Source of the DNA: Allium sativum
Taxonomy: Eukaryota > Streptophyta > Magnoliopsida > Asparagales > Amaryllidaceae
Length of the DNA: 64,000 nucleotides
Assembly: GCA_030737875.1 (NCBI GenBank)
Contig: CM060918.1
Location: forward strand, 881,248,403 to 881,312,402
Direction of reading: 5' to 3'
How positions within the stretch are numbered: position 1 is the first letter of the stretch; each line of letters begins with the position of its first letter. The notes under the pieces were generated by a model, which searched no databases, was not told the origin of the DNA, and saw nothing but the letters and a program-made list of their open reading frames with translations. Position numbers and translations under genes: made by a program. This document shows, in pieces, positions 12,201 to 24,632 of the stretch.

Positions 12201-15200
12201 TAAAACTAGAACCGTTGGGTTCGTATCGGAAACATCTTTCCTATGAATATAAGAGATTTCAAATCTAATGGTAGGCCTTTAAAATATGTCCAAATCAATT
12301 TTGGAAAAGATCACTATAAATCCAGTTCGATGACCGTTTATGGAAATCGACTGAAAGGGTCTTAATAAAATTATTAAAATATGGAAAAATAGTATAAAAT
12401 CATAATAAATGATTTGAAAATATTTTGGATGAAAAATTCCAAGTTTGAAATGGTAAAAATATATTTTTATCGAAACGAACTAGTTATTAACTAGAATAAT
12501 AATCCAATAATTTTTAAATAAATAAATTGGATTTGGAAAGGGTTTTAATATAACCAAAAATTTCCAATATATAAATTGGAATGGATCTAAGTAGAAATAA
12601 TCTTAGGAATATTTCGATATTAGATTCCGTGATTATACGAATATTGTGAGGAGTTTGGAAGATACATATATCGTTAATCCCAATACATATCCATTAATTT
12701 CAGAATTCGATATTGAATATAAGTCGATATAATTTCTATTTAGAGCCTTTTATTTAATATCAAATTGGATTTTGGGTTTGTCGTGAATGGTGTCTTTATT
12801 AACACTGTTCTAAAACACAGTTGAGCGAAGAATAAATCTTTTAATTAAAATTTAATGTAGTTTACCAATTAATTAATATTTAATTGGAATTGAATTGAAA
12901 TTGGATTTTTGGGTTTATCATGAATGGTGTTTTAATCAACACTTGTTCTTTAACCCGATTAATAGTAAAGAGACGATTTAGATTTTGTAAGTCTTATTAT
13001 TATGATTTAGTGGAAATTTTTCCAAAGTAAAGTTTTCCAATTTAATATATTATTAAATTGGAATTGAATGGAATTCGATTTGGTAATAATTGAAATGAGC
13101 TTCTGTATAGGAAGACCGTTATTATATATGGAATTTAAAAGGCTTTGTCGTTATTCCATTTATAGTATTGATTGTATATGAAAACTTATATCGATTATAT
13201 ATTGATCTGCTTTCCGTGAAGATTCCATAATTGATGGAAGCTGATTTGGGTTTACTGTAAACTGTGTTTTAAAATGACATTAATTCTTTAACCTCGTTAA
13301 AGATAAGATTAATTTCTTGAATTTGAATAATCATTAAGTAATGATTTTTGAGATTAAAACTGAATGAGAGTTCTAATGAATCTTTAATTAGATTGGGATG
13401 AGAATAAGGTAATTAAATTTATCGAATTCATGAAATGATCGAGAATGGAGTACCACCAGTTTTACTCCTCGCGATAGTTAAATATTTAATTAGATTTGAA
13501 CGAGAAATGTTAATTAATTTTAATGAAAAACACTGTGGGTGTTAGATTTGGAGTACTTCCAGTTTTGCTCCATGTGATGAATAGGTTGGGATTGGGACAA
13601 TAAAAGAAATGATAACTTCGGTATGGCTCGTTAATCCCGACTAGTCGGATAAACCTTAATTTGGTTTAGAATTGAAAAGATAAAGAAATCTTTTGAAATG
13701 GATATCCAAAGGAAGATTAAAGATTAATTTTAAAGAAATTATCTTTGATAAAATTAATGGGAACCATTCCCTAAAAATGTGAATATTTAAATAAAAGAAT
13801 ATTCTGGATTGGAATTAGACGTATATGTGTTTTTATAGCACTTGTTTATGAAATACGCGAGTTATTCGAAAAGACTAGGTGTATCCTATTTTGAATAGAT
13901 GATTCGACGATAAGTCGAGGATGAAGACGGTCGCTGAAGACCGGAGATCTTCACATCGTTAAGATGATTACTGATGTCTTAATTAGGCTGTACACCCGAG
14001 ACAAGGTAACAAGTGGTGATCGTCTAGACGTACTTGGAGATCGACCGGATATGCAAGGACCTCTCTCCTGTATTGGACATATGGGATGAGGAATAAGGTG
14101 CCTCCGGTTTCGTTCAGACCCAAAACGAACTAGTAAATGGACGTGTGCCTTATATTGGATTTTATTTGTGTTGATTGATTTCTATTAAATATATACATGT
14201 TTGGAAGTGGAGAATTTATTCTCTTGCTTAACACCCTTCTCTGAGACGTACGAGCTTAGAGGTTATATATCGATAGACATCAGTCGCATGGCGTGAATTG
14301 TCAATGTGGCATGCTGAGATGCAAATGATCAAGGCTTCTGTTGAAAAGTAGAGTCTTGTGGTTGATGATCAAAGCACAGCTTTAAATAGCATAGCTTTAT
14401 GCATAGCGTTAATTCACGGGCCTCACACCTCGCTATGAACCAGAAACAGGAGAGGACTGCAGGGAGAACATACGTTTCTTTCTAGCTAGGAGTGGTGTCA
14501 TGGTATGGTGCCTAGACATTTTACTCATGTGGATGTTGCATATTATTTGATGGATAGTGAGGCGCCTCGGATATATTGGTCACTACAGGGCCGATAGATG
14601 ATATGTTCGACATATTGACCATTCCGCCCCATAGGGGGGAAACGTATTGTTCAGGAATAACCAATCCATAACTGTAAGAGTGGACCGGCTCTGAAGATCC
14701 AAGATGCAGTTGCGACTGTAGCCTAAGGCATGGAAGGCTATATTGTCTCGAATTCGGTAAGGACGATCCCTTGCCTTAGTTCATGATGGAAATCCAACTC
14801 CCAATATGACATTTCGGTTTTAGTTGTAAAACTAGTATGGCGACATAGTAGCATGGGATACTATGCCGTATATGATTGATACATTTATATTTAAAGTTGA
14901 TTTCTTCACTTAGAGTAATAATAAAAGATAAAATTTCGCGTAGCAAGCATTATTTGGCTATTATAAGGTAAATCTCTATCCTTTGGCTTGCGTTGCATTG
15001 TGTGATGGGACCTGAGTCTTATAATAGCTTCATTTTCTTTAATTAGCATTGCGCTGTTTGTTTTATGCATTGGTATTCTTGGGGGTAAACCCATTTCAAG
15101 TTTTACGGCATGGTCCCTTGATTTACTATATTTTAAAACAAGTCAATAACTATTTTAGTTCTCACACCAGTCCCATGACTGACCTAGAGTTTATTGTTTT

Positions 15201-15540
15201 AACCTAAACTCTGAGTGCCCTTATTTTCCACACGAGCAGCTAGTAGTTTTGGTTTTGCAGATTCCTTTTCATAGGATCCTAGATTTACAACTGGAGCTAT
15301 ATTCGGAAAGCTTTGTATCCGTGTATCTCTTCCAATTGTGTTATATATTATTTTTCCTCTGCTTTGTAATTAAATCTCTGATATTTTCTGATATATATTA
15401 TTTATTCATACTCTGTTATATTCTTGTACTCTGACAAAATTGTTGTAATAGAAATGAAAAGTTCTATTGTTTGTCTTTTGATGCGTCGTGTTCTCAATTC
15501 AATCCGACCTTTCCTTTACGGGAAAGTTTGGGTCGTCTCA
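9215..15540 (+). repeat. Giant LTR 2 (middle, mosaic LTR)
   Basis: It starts TGTAACAATCCGG and ends GGTCGTCTCA. From its start to about 14855 it shares variants with LTR 3, for example GAAATGGCGCGATAG near the start, GCGCC-AGCAGCGACC near 12120 and CATGGG at 14851-14856. From about 14864 onward it shares variants with LTR 1, including CTATGCC at 14861 and CGCGTAGCAAGC at 14937-14948. This mosaicism marks it as the recombinant LTR of an unequal exchange. Confidence 0.92.
10467..10825 (+). other. GC-rich island inside giant LTR 2
   Basis: This is the counterpart of 3103-3448 and 17838-18199. The copy here is open for more than 120 codons on both strands. Neither translation contains a motif I recognise, and small indels between copies change the frame, so no protein is called. 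Confidence 0.4.
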
Positions 15541-15542
15541 GT

Positions 15543-15554
15543 TGGTATCGGAGC
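15543..15554 (+). other. Primer binding site, second copy
   Basis: TGGTATCGGAGC begins two bases after LTR 2 and carries the same single mismatch to the initiator tRNA-Met consensus as the first copy. Confidence 0.88.
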
Positions 15555-16363
15555 TTTGGTTTATAGAGCTCGACCCATTAGAACCGAGCGAAAGAATTCA
15601 TCATAGATTGGATTAGTAATATCAATAAGAATGACTCGTTAGAGATAGGATCAGTAGTCTCCTAGAATGAGTGTGAAAAGTGTTAATTCTAAAAATCAAA
15701 TTTAGTTTTAAAATTTTATATCAATTATTCGTATTTGAATATTTTATTTTAAATTGAGTATGGACAATCTAGTATAGGGAGATTTTGAGTATATGCCTGA
15801 TGAGATGTATATTCGAAGCCTCAAATATACCGGATGATATAGAATCACACTCTACTTCCCCAGGGATAATTCTGGTGATGTCCAGACATCATCAGTATTT
15901 ATGTTCGAGTTTCAAAAGTGGGATATCTATATATTTCCAATTGACTGGTGTGAGAACCAAAACTCAGATAGGGTTATTGTTGTGAATTAGCATCAAAAAC
16001 ATGATTTTGAACATATATATATATATCAAAGTTATGAATTTGAAAATTTAATCAACAAATTGATTTCTAGTTGTGATGTTTGATTATTAGTTTAACTAAT
16101 AAAATTATTGAAACTAATTTGTAAATGAATGTTAATTTAGCCCAATTGAACCAAATATTGAACTGAATTGAAAATTGATTGAAATTGCATATATGTACTT
16201 GTATATACATTGAATAGGTCATAGCATGGAAGCTAAGAAGAGAAATAAAATTGTATGCCCGACAAATAGGTACATATTTACTGTATTTTCTTAGGTTTGG
16301 ATGATTTTATGAGCCGCTTGGTTTTTTCTTTTCTTTTTGGATAATGAGGGCTCTGTGAGTCAA

Positions 16364-16399
16364 GTTGTGGTTTTAAAGGTCTCCCCATACAAAGGAGGT
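16364..16399 (+). pseudogene. Relic of integrase C-terminal segment, second copy
   Basis: This copy is identical at the protein level to the relic at 9006-9041 (VVVLKVSPYKGG). The two copies count as one observation because the internal region was duplicated. Confidence 0.4.
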
Positions 16400-16559
16400 T
16401 ATGGAGAAATTTTTCAAAAATTAAGGGTGTTACTAAATTTTTGAAGAATTTGAAAATTTTTAGAAACTGAAAAGTTGAAGAATGAAAGCCAGAATGAAAG
16501 TTGAGTTGGTTAGTTAAACAACTTTTAGCTCCATTCCTTTTCAAGGACGAAAAGATTTT

Positions 16560-16572
16560 AAGTGGGGGAGAT
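16560..16572 (+). other. Polypurine tract before LTR 3
   Basis: AAGTGGGGGAGAT directly precedes the TGTAAC start of LTR 3, as it does before LTR 2. Confidence 0.85.
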
Positions 16573-19432
16573 TGTAACAATCCGGAGTTTCAGAACCAAA
16601 TTAAAATTTTTATTTTAGCAATTTTAATGGATTTTGAATATTTAAAATGATTTATTTTAAATAATAATGACTAAAAATTTATTTAGATCGAAGTTAGAAC
16701 GTATAAATTTATTTTAATTATAAAACGAGCTTGAAATGGCGCGATAGTTTGAAAATTCGATTTCTAATTTCAAATGAGTATATATAATTCAATATAAGTC
16801 AGATTTAGACGAAAGAAGAAATATTTGAATCTGGTTAACCATATCTTTATAATGATGTAAGAAACTGAGATTTCACTTTAGGATTATAAGTTATGGCAAG
16901 TTCAAAATTTAAAATAGTCGCAACGGAATTTTTATATATATATATATTAAATAATATATTACCCTTAAAAATAGCCATTTGGCAAACGACCTCCATTTTC
17001 GACGAAACCACTTTTCTTGGATCCAGAATGTCCAATTATTGCTAGATTCCAATTGTCGTAACTGTTGGAATTAATATATGAGCACAGTAAATTTAAATGT
17101 GCTTTCAATTTAAATTTGAATTTAATCGACCAGTTAAAAAAGGCCATTTTCCAAACGTCCCCAAATTCGATGAAATTAGTTTTGTTGAAACCGTATTTGA
17201 AAACCATAGAGAGAATTCCAAATTTTGTAATTTTGGGAGCTAGTATGTGGCCGTACACAATAAATTGTGAATCGATAAGCCATTTAGGCCAGAAATAGGG
17301 CTTTTTGAGCAAACGGATTTAGAATTCGACGAAACCAGTTTTGTTGGGACCGTATCGTCAAGACATAGCTACATGACAATTTTCGTCACCAAAAGAGCCC
17401 GTAAATGACCGTGGCATCGATAATTGTCGACCGGGGACAATGCAAATTAGAAAATTAATATAAAACCTTATGCCACTAATATATAATGTCTTTTACACTT
17501 GCGTAACCCTCATTAATTCATCTCCCTCAAAATTGGCGGCAGCCCCCTTTGGAATTTTGCAAAAATCCATTCACTAAAACGTTTATATCTCTCAATCCAT
17601 ACACAATTAACCCAAACGAATTCTGGGTTTTGAAGATCATCATGACCTCTACCTCCCACAAAAATTCCATGCCTATCGTCGCATGGATTGGGAGAAATCG
17701 ATGGTCAATGGACAGAAAACTGTTTTGGTGTTGGCTAAATTGTGATCAATCTGTTGGGTTTTTGATAACGGTACCAAAGGGAAAATTGTAGAGGACACAA
17801 TGCTCTACAACATTGCTTCTGGGTGTTTGGTCTAAAATTGATCGTGGTGGCGGCAAGGTGGAGTCCAACGTGGGGGATGTTTTCTAGCGAGCAGCAATTG
17901 AATTTGGATTGCGGGGAAGAAGCCATAGGCGTTTACAGGCAAGGGGCACTGAAGGAAAGTCCATCAACGGTGGGAGGCGCGTCGATCCATGGGGGTCCGC
18001 GATGTTGACGTGGCCTGGTGGCGAAGCAATTTCAGGCGAACAGAATTTGGGTCTTTCATCAGTTTTCAGCGAACAATGGCACCAGAGACGACGAGGCTTT
18101 TGAGGGGAGCGGCGTCTCCGACCAGGGTGGTGTCAACAAGCAGTGGCGATGCCCAAGTGGGCCCAGGCGGCTGGAACAGCCAATGGCCAACCGTGAACAT
18201 TTAAAATTCCAATTTTTATTTCAATTTTTAAAATACAATAATCGTACGCTAATAGTGTGTCCATACGAACACGAAATCACATGAAACAAAATCCGTTGTG
18301 ATCGTGGAGTCGACGGCTTCACAACAAGACTGACTGGCTCCAAATTGGAGCTCGTTTGAATCTAGGGGCAAATACAAACCCGAACGGTACCAGAATCGCC
18401 AGTTAAAGACTGACAGAGTGGATCCCAATGTGAGAACTCCTTCTCACTCAAATTATTTTACAGTTAAATATAGACTAGGATGAAGACGGGGCTTAGAAGC
18501 CCCCGATACTATTTATTGTACGAACCATGGTTGTTTGTTTGGAATGTATTGTGGAAATTTGGATTGTGGTTGTAAAATTGATTGTGAATAAAATATTTGA
18601 ACAATAAAAATATCATTTTTATTGTATAAAGGAAAGTCTATATAAAATAGTCATGTGTTAAAATAAATATTTTATCGTTAAAAATATATTTTTTAATGTA
18701 TATATATGAATGGAATAAAATTCTCCTGAAATGAAAATTAATATTCATTTACAAATCGGACGATTTGTTTATGTACATCCATTTAACTAACATTGATTGG
18801 GACGATAAATTTTACACATCGCCCAACTGCACAAATAATAATCAAATATTTATTGGTTAAAACCCCACACGGGTATTGAGACGATATTTGACGTACACTA
18901 ATCCTAATTGTTTAGTTGTATGTCAATCGGTTGGTTGATAGACTGTTGTAAGCGTTAATTATTTATATTTAATGCTTATGCAGTTGTGTAATGCACTCTG
19001 GATGATTGGTTATCATTGTTGTTGTATACATGTGTTGTATGAAATTCATATAAATAAAATATATATTAATTGATTGAGTTTGATTCCAATTTAGGAGTAA
19101 CGAATATTTTCAAATAATATTCAGTACAGGATTAAAATGTGGATTTGATGTCCGATTTTGAATGAACACGAAATTATTGAAATGTGCGAAGCCGTGTCAA
19201 TTAGTTATGCGCCATTTTAACATGAACGATATTTATTTCGATTTTATTCACTTTTATAATGAATATCGAAAAGGAAATGAGTACAAAATCCGATATTTTG
19301 AAAATATTATCATTTATATATTAATGATATGGAATATTCAATTTTGGTTTAAAATTTAAAATGAAGTTATAATCGTTTTAAAACGAATTTATAAACGATT
19401 TATAAAATACGTTTTAAATGGAAATCGACGAA

Positions 19433-19463
<31 letters not shown>

Positions 19464-22400
19464 GTTATATATATTAAATGGCCTGAATAGAACGCGCCAA
19501 GCAGCGACCGTTCGTGAATTTCGACCATTGACTTCGAATTGACATTACGGGAGATCCGACCGTCGGATTCTCCTAAAACTGGAACCGTTGGGTTCGTATC
19601 GGAAACATCTTTCCAATGAATATAAGAGATTTCAAGTCTAATGGTCGGATTTTAAAATATGTCCAAATCAATTTTGGAAAAGATCAGTGTAAATCCAGTT
19701 CGATGACCGTTTATGGAAATTGACTGAAAGGGTCTTAATAAAATTATTAAAATATGGAAAAATAGTATAAAATCATAATAAATGATTTGGAAAGATTTTG
19801 GATGAAAAATTCCAAGTTTGAAATGATAAAAATATATTCTTATCGAAACGAACTAGTTATTAACTAGAATAATAATCCAATAATTTTTAAATAAATAAAT
19901 TGGATTTGGAAAGGGTTTTAATATAACCAGAATTTTCCAATATATAAATTGGAATGGATCTAAGTAGAAATAATCTTAGGATTATTTCGATATTGGATTC
20001 CATGATTGTACGGATATTGTAAGGAGTTTGGAAGATACATATATCGTTAATCCCAATACGTATCCATTAATTTCAGAATTCGATATTGAATATAAGCCGA
20101 TATAATTTCTATTTAGAGCCTTTTATTTAATATCAAATTGGATTTTGGGTTTGTCGTGAATGGTGTCTTTATTAACACTGTTCTAAAACCCAGTTGAGCG
20201 AAGAATAAATCTTTTAATTAAGATTTAATGTAGTTTACCAATTAATTAATATTTAATTGGAATTTAATTGAAATTTAATTGAAATTGGATTTTTGGGTTT
20301 ATCATGAACGGTGTTTTAAGCAACACTTGTTCTTTAACCCGATTAACAGTGAAGAGACGATTTAGATTTTGTAAGTCTTATTATTGTGATTTAGTGGAAT
20401 TTTTTCCAAAGTAAAGTTTTCCAATTTAATATATTATTAAATTGGAATTGAATGGAATTCGATTTGGTAATAATTGAGATGAGCTTCTGTATAGGAAGAC
20501 CATTATTATATATGGAATTTAAAAGGCTTTGTCGTTATTCCATTTATAGTATTGATTGGATACGAAAACTTATATCGATTATATATTGATCTGTTTTCCG
20601 TGAAGATTCCATAATTGATGGAAGCTGATTTGGGTTTACTGTAAACTGTGTTTTAAAATGACATTAATTCTTTAACCCAGTTAAAGATAAGATTAATTTC
20701 TTGAATTTGAATAATCATTAAGCAATGATTTTTGAGATTAAAACTGAATGATAGTTCTAATGAATCTTTAATTAGATTGGGATGAGAATAAGGTAATTAA
20801 ATTTATCGAATTCATGAAATGATCGAGAATGGAGTACCACCAGTTTTACTCCTCGCGATAGTTAAATATTTAATTTGATTTAAACGAGAAATGTTAATTA
20901 ATTTTAATGAAAAACACTGTGAGTGTTAGATATGGAGTACTGCTAGTTTTGCTCCATGTGATGAATAGGTTGGGATTGGGACAATAAAAGAAATGATAAC
21001 TTCGGTATGGCTCGTTAATCCTGACTAGTCGGATAAACCATAATTTGGTTTAGAATTGAAAAGATAAAGAAATCTTTTGAAATGAATATCCAAAGGAAGA
21101 CTAAAGATTAATTTTAAAGAAATTATCTTTGATAAAATTAATGGGAACCATTCCCTAAAAATGTGAATATTTAAATAAAAGAATATTCTGGATTGGAATT
21201 AGAAGTATATGTGTTTTTATAGCACTTGTTTATGAAATACACGAGTTATTCGAAAAGACCAGGTGTATCCCATTTTGAATAGCTGATTTGACGATAAGTC
21301 GATGATGAAGACGGTCACTGAAGACCGGAGATCTTCACATCGTTAAGATGATTACTGATGTCTTGATTAGGCTGTACACCCGAGACAAGGTAACAAGTGG
21401 TGACCGTCCAGACGTACTTGGAGATCGATCGGATATGCAAGAACCTCTCTCCTGTATTGGACATATGGGACGAGGAATAAGGTGCCTCCGGTTTCGTTCA
21501 GACCCAAAACGAACTAGTAAATGGATGTGTGTCTTATATTGGATTTTATTCTGTGTTGATTGATTTCTATTAAATATATACATGTTTGGCGGTAGATAAT
21601 TTATTCTCTTGCTTAACACCCTTCTCTGAGACGTACGAGCTTAGAGGTTATATATCGATAGACATCAGTCACATGGCATGAATTGTCAATGTGGCATGCT
21701 GAGATGCAAATGATCAAGGCTTTTGTTGAAAAGTAGAGTCTTGTGGTTGATGATCAAAGCACAGCTTTAAATAGCATATCTTTGTGCATTGCGTTAATTC
21801 CCAAGCCACACACCTCGCTATGAACCAGAAACAGGAGAGGACAGTAAGGAGAACATGCGTTTCTTTCTAGCTAGGAGTGGTGTCATGGTATGGAGCCTAG
21901 ATATTTTACTCATGTGGATGTTGCATATTATTTGATGGATAGTGAGGCGCCTCGGATATATCGGTCACTACAGGGCCGATGGATGATTTGTTCGACATAC
22001 TGACCATTCCGCCCCATAGGGGGGAAATGTATTGTTCAGGAATAACCAATCCACAACTGTAAGAGTGGACCGGCCCTGAAGATCCAAGGTGCAGTTGCGA
22101 CTGTAGCCTAAGACATGATAGGCTATATTGTCTTGAATTCGGTAAGGACAATCCCTTGCCTTAGTTCATGATGGAAATCCAACTTCCAATATGACATTTC
22201 GGTTTTAGTTGTAAAACTAGTATGGCGACATAGTAGCATGGGATACTACGCCGTCTATGATTGATACATTTATATTTGAAGTTGATTTCTTCACTTATAG
22301 TAATAATAAAAGATGAAATTTCGTGTACCTTGCATTATTTGGCTATTATAAGGTAAAACTCTATCCTCTGGCTTGCGTTGCATTGTGTGATGAGACCTGA

Positions 22401-22927
22401 GTCTTATAATAGCTTCATTTTCTTTAATTAGAATTGCACTGTTTGTTTTATGCACTGGTATTCTTGGGGGTAAACCCATTCCGTGTTATATGTCATGGTC
22501 CCTTGATGTACTCTACTTTAAAACAAGTCAAATACTGTTTTAGTTCTCACACCAGTCCCATGACTGACCTGGAGTTTATTGTTTTAACCTAAACTCCTGG
22601 TGCCCTTATTTTCCACACGGGCAGCTAATAGTTTTGGTTTTGCAGATTTCTTTTTTAATAGGATCCTGGATTTACAACTGGAGCTATATTAGGAAAGCTT
22701 TGTATCCGTGTATCTCTTTCAGTTATGTTACATATTATTTTTCTATTGCTTTGTAATTTAATCTCTGATATTTTCCGATGTATATTATTTATCCATACTC
22801 TGTTATATTCTTGTACTCTGATAAAATTGTTGTAATAGCAATGAAAAGTTCTATTGTTTGTCTTCTGATGCATCGTTTTCTCAATTCAATCCGGGCTTTC
22901 CTTTACGGGGAAGTTTGGGTCGTCTCA
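16573..22927 (+). repeat. Giant LTR 3 (right LTR)
   Basis: It starts TGTAACAATCCGGAG and ends GGTCGTCTCA directly before the right copy of the CTCCC duplication. Its last 600 bases carry many private differences from LTRs 1 and 2 (for example CGTGTACCTTGC near 22323), while its first 5.6 kb is close to LTR 2. It also contains the 5' subrepeats, the GC-rich island and AT-rich microsatellites near 19434-19470. Confidence 0.92.
17838..18199 (+). other. GC-rich island inside giant LTR 3
   Basis: This is the third copy of the GC-rich block. Relative to LTR 2 it contains a few indels, such as an added T at GGCTTTTGAGG, that shift the frame. This argues against selection on an encoded protein. Confidence 0.4.
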
Positions 22928-24379
22928 CTCCCCCTTGACTCACATCCTACGAGTTTCTTTTGAGAGCACTGTCTTGCCTGCATGGCCCAGTCCTAACCTT
23001 CGGCTCTGATACCACTGTTATGTAACGACGGTCAGAACAAAGTCCCCTTCCTTGCATGCATATGAGCAGGCACAACTCCCATATAACAAAAGGAATCTCT
23101 GATTTTACGTGCCTACCAACTCATATTTGTACACAATTCTTTCAATATATTATGTGATGTGGGACTATTGTATCCAAACCAACGTTCCTCCTTAAGAACA
23201 CGCGAGGCAATCCTAACAGTCTCCCCCTTGACTCGCATCCTACGAGTATCTTTTGAGAGCACTGCCTTGCCTGCATGGCCTAGTCCGAACCTCCGGCTCT
23301 GATACCACTGTTATGTAACGTTTGTCGGAACAAAGTCCCCCTTCATATGAGTTGGCACACAACTCGCATATAACAAAAGGAATCCCTGATGTTACGTTCC
23401 TACCAACTCATATTTTTTCACAATTCCTTCAATATATTCCATGATGTGGGACTATTGTATCCAAACCATCATTCCTTTTTAAGAACATGCGAGGCAATCC
23501 TTACAGTATCCCCCTTGACTTGCATCCTACGAGTATCTTTTGAGAGCACTGCCTTGCCTGCATGGCCCAGTCCGAACCTTCAGCTCCGATACCATTGTTA
23601 TGTAACGACGGTCGGAACAAATGCCCCTTTTCCTTGCATGCATATGAGTTGGCACACAACTCCCATATAACAAAATGAATCTCTTGATGTTACGTGCCTA
23701 CGAACTCATATTTATACACAATTCATTCAATATATTCCGTGATGTGGGACTATTGTATCCAAACCATTATTCCTCCTTAAGAACATGCGAGGCAATCCTA
23801 ATAGTCTCCCCCTTGACTCGCATCCTACGAGTATCTTTTGAGAGTACTGCCTTGCCTGCATGGCCCAATCCGAACCTTCAGCTCTGATACCACTGTTATG
23901 TAATGACGGTCAGAAAAAGTCCCCTTCCTTGCACGCATATGAGTTGGCACCCAACTCCTATATAACAAAAGGAATCCCTGATGTTACATGCCTACCAATT
24001 CATATTTGTACACAATTCCTTCAATATATTCAGTAATGTGCGACTACTGTATCCAAACCACATTCCTCCTTAAGAACATGCGAGGAAATCCTAACAGTCT
24101 CCCCCTTGATTCGCATCCTACGAGTACCTTTTGAGAGCACTGCCTTGCCTACATGTCCCTATCTGATCCTTCGGCTCCGATACCACTATTATGTAACGAC
24201 GGTCGGAACAAAGTCCCCCTTCATATGTGTTGGCACACAACTCCCATATAACAAAAGGAATCTCTGATGTTACATGCTTACCAACTCATATTTGTACACA
24301 ATTTCTTCAATATATTCCGTGATGTGGGACTATTCCAAACCATCATTCCTCCTTAAGAACATGTAAGGCAATCCTAACA
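22928..24379 (-). mobile_element. TRIM tandem array, right part (LTRs d-h)
   Basis: Five more TRIM LTRs lie at 23016-23218, 23309-23505, 23596-23803, 23894-24096 and 24187-24379. They are separated by spacers of about 90 bp, each with TGGTATCAGAGCC-type PBS and AAGGGGGAGAC purine tract on the minus strand. Monomer spacing is about 290-300 bp. The last LTR ends CCTAACA at 24379 and is followed by AATAC (24380-24384), the duplicate of 913-917. The whole array therefore behaves as one insertion that expanded in place to eight LTRs and seven spacers. Confidence 0.9.
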
Positions 24380-24384
24380 AATAC

Positions 24385-24614
24385 CACTAAGGCCTACAAA
24401 TCCTTTCAATTACCAATCTAAATACAGAGCTAGAAACTAAAGCCAATTGACAACAAAAAAGGCTAATCCAAATCTCTGCACATACAAAAAAATCTCTCTC
24501 GTAGCACTTAACTTAATCAAAATCATTACAAACTTCAATCACCGGCTGCAAAAGATTCATATTTCACATGATATGCACCACGCAAAAAGCAACGGTCTAA
24601 AAAAAGTGTAATAC
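24385..24614 (-). other. Internal segment of the small LTR element, between TRIM and CACTA insertions
   Basis: This non-coding segment lies between the TRIM target duplication and the CACTA target duplication. I see no motif. It is assigned to the small LTR element by position only, since removing the two insertions joins it to 652-917 and 30087-30152. Confidence 0.45.
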
Positions 24615-24617
24615 CAC

Positions 24618-24632
24618 CACTATGCCATAGAT
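24618..24632 (+). repeat. Left terminal inverted repeat of CACTA-1
   Basis: CACTATGCCATAGAT. Similarity with the right end continues less perfectly through TACTACAAC. Confidence 0.82.

Larger units (their letters stand above)
15541..16572 (+). other. Internal region 2 of the giant-LTR element
   Basis: This 1032-bp region is near-identical to internal region 1. The PBS is at 15543-15554, the LKVSP relic at 16364-16399 and the polypurine tract at 16560-16572. The close match fits a recent duplication of the unit and not an independent insertion. Confidence 0.9.
1852..22927 (+). mobile_element. Giant-LTR non-autonomous retrotransposon, LTR-int-LTR-int-LTR composite
   Basis: The 21-kb insertion is flanked by the 5-bp duplication CTCCC (1847-1851 and 22928-22932). 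It contains three direct repeats of 6307, 6326 and 6355 bp, separated by two internal regions of 1056 and 1032 bp. Each internal region opens with an initiator tRNA-Met type PBS and closes with a polypurine tract. No gag, protease, RT or RNase H reading frame survives. A short integrase C-terminal-like relic and the AAGTGGGGGAGAT-TGTAAC junction suggest descent from a Ty3/gypsy chromovirus. In architecture it resembles a LARD (large retrotransposon derivative), but with far more LTR than internal sequence. Confidence 0.92.

Noticed and set aside
918..24379. Regular repeats with spacers, considered as CRISPR or ordinary satellite
   Set aside because: Units have TG...CA ends, PBS and polypurine tract and a flanking target duplication, so they are TRIM LTRs and not CRISPR repeats.
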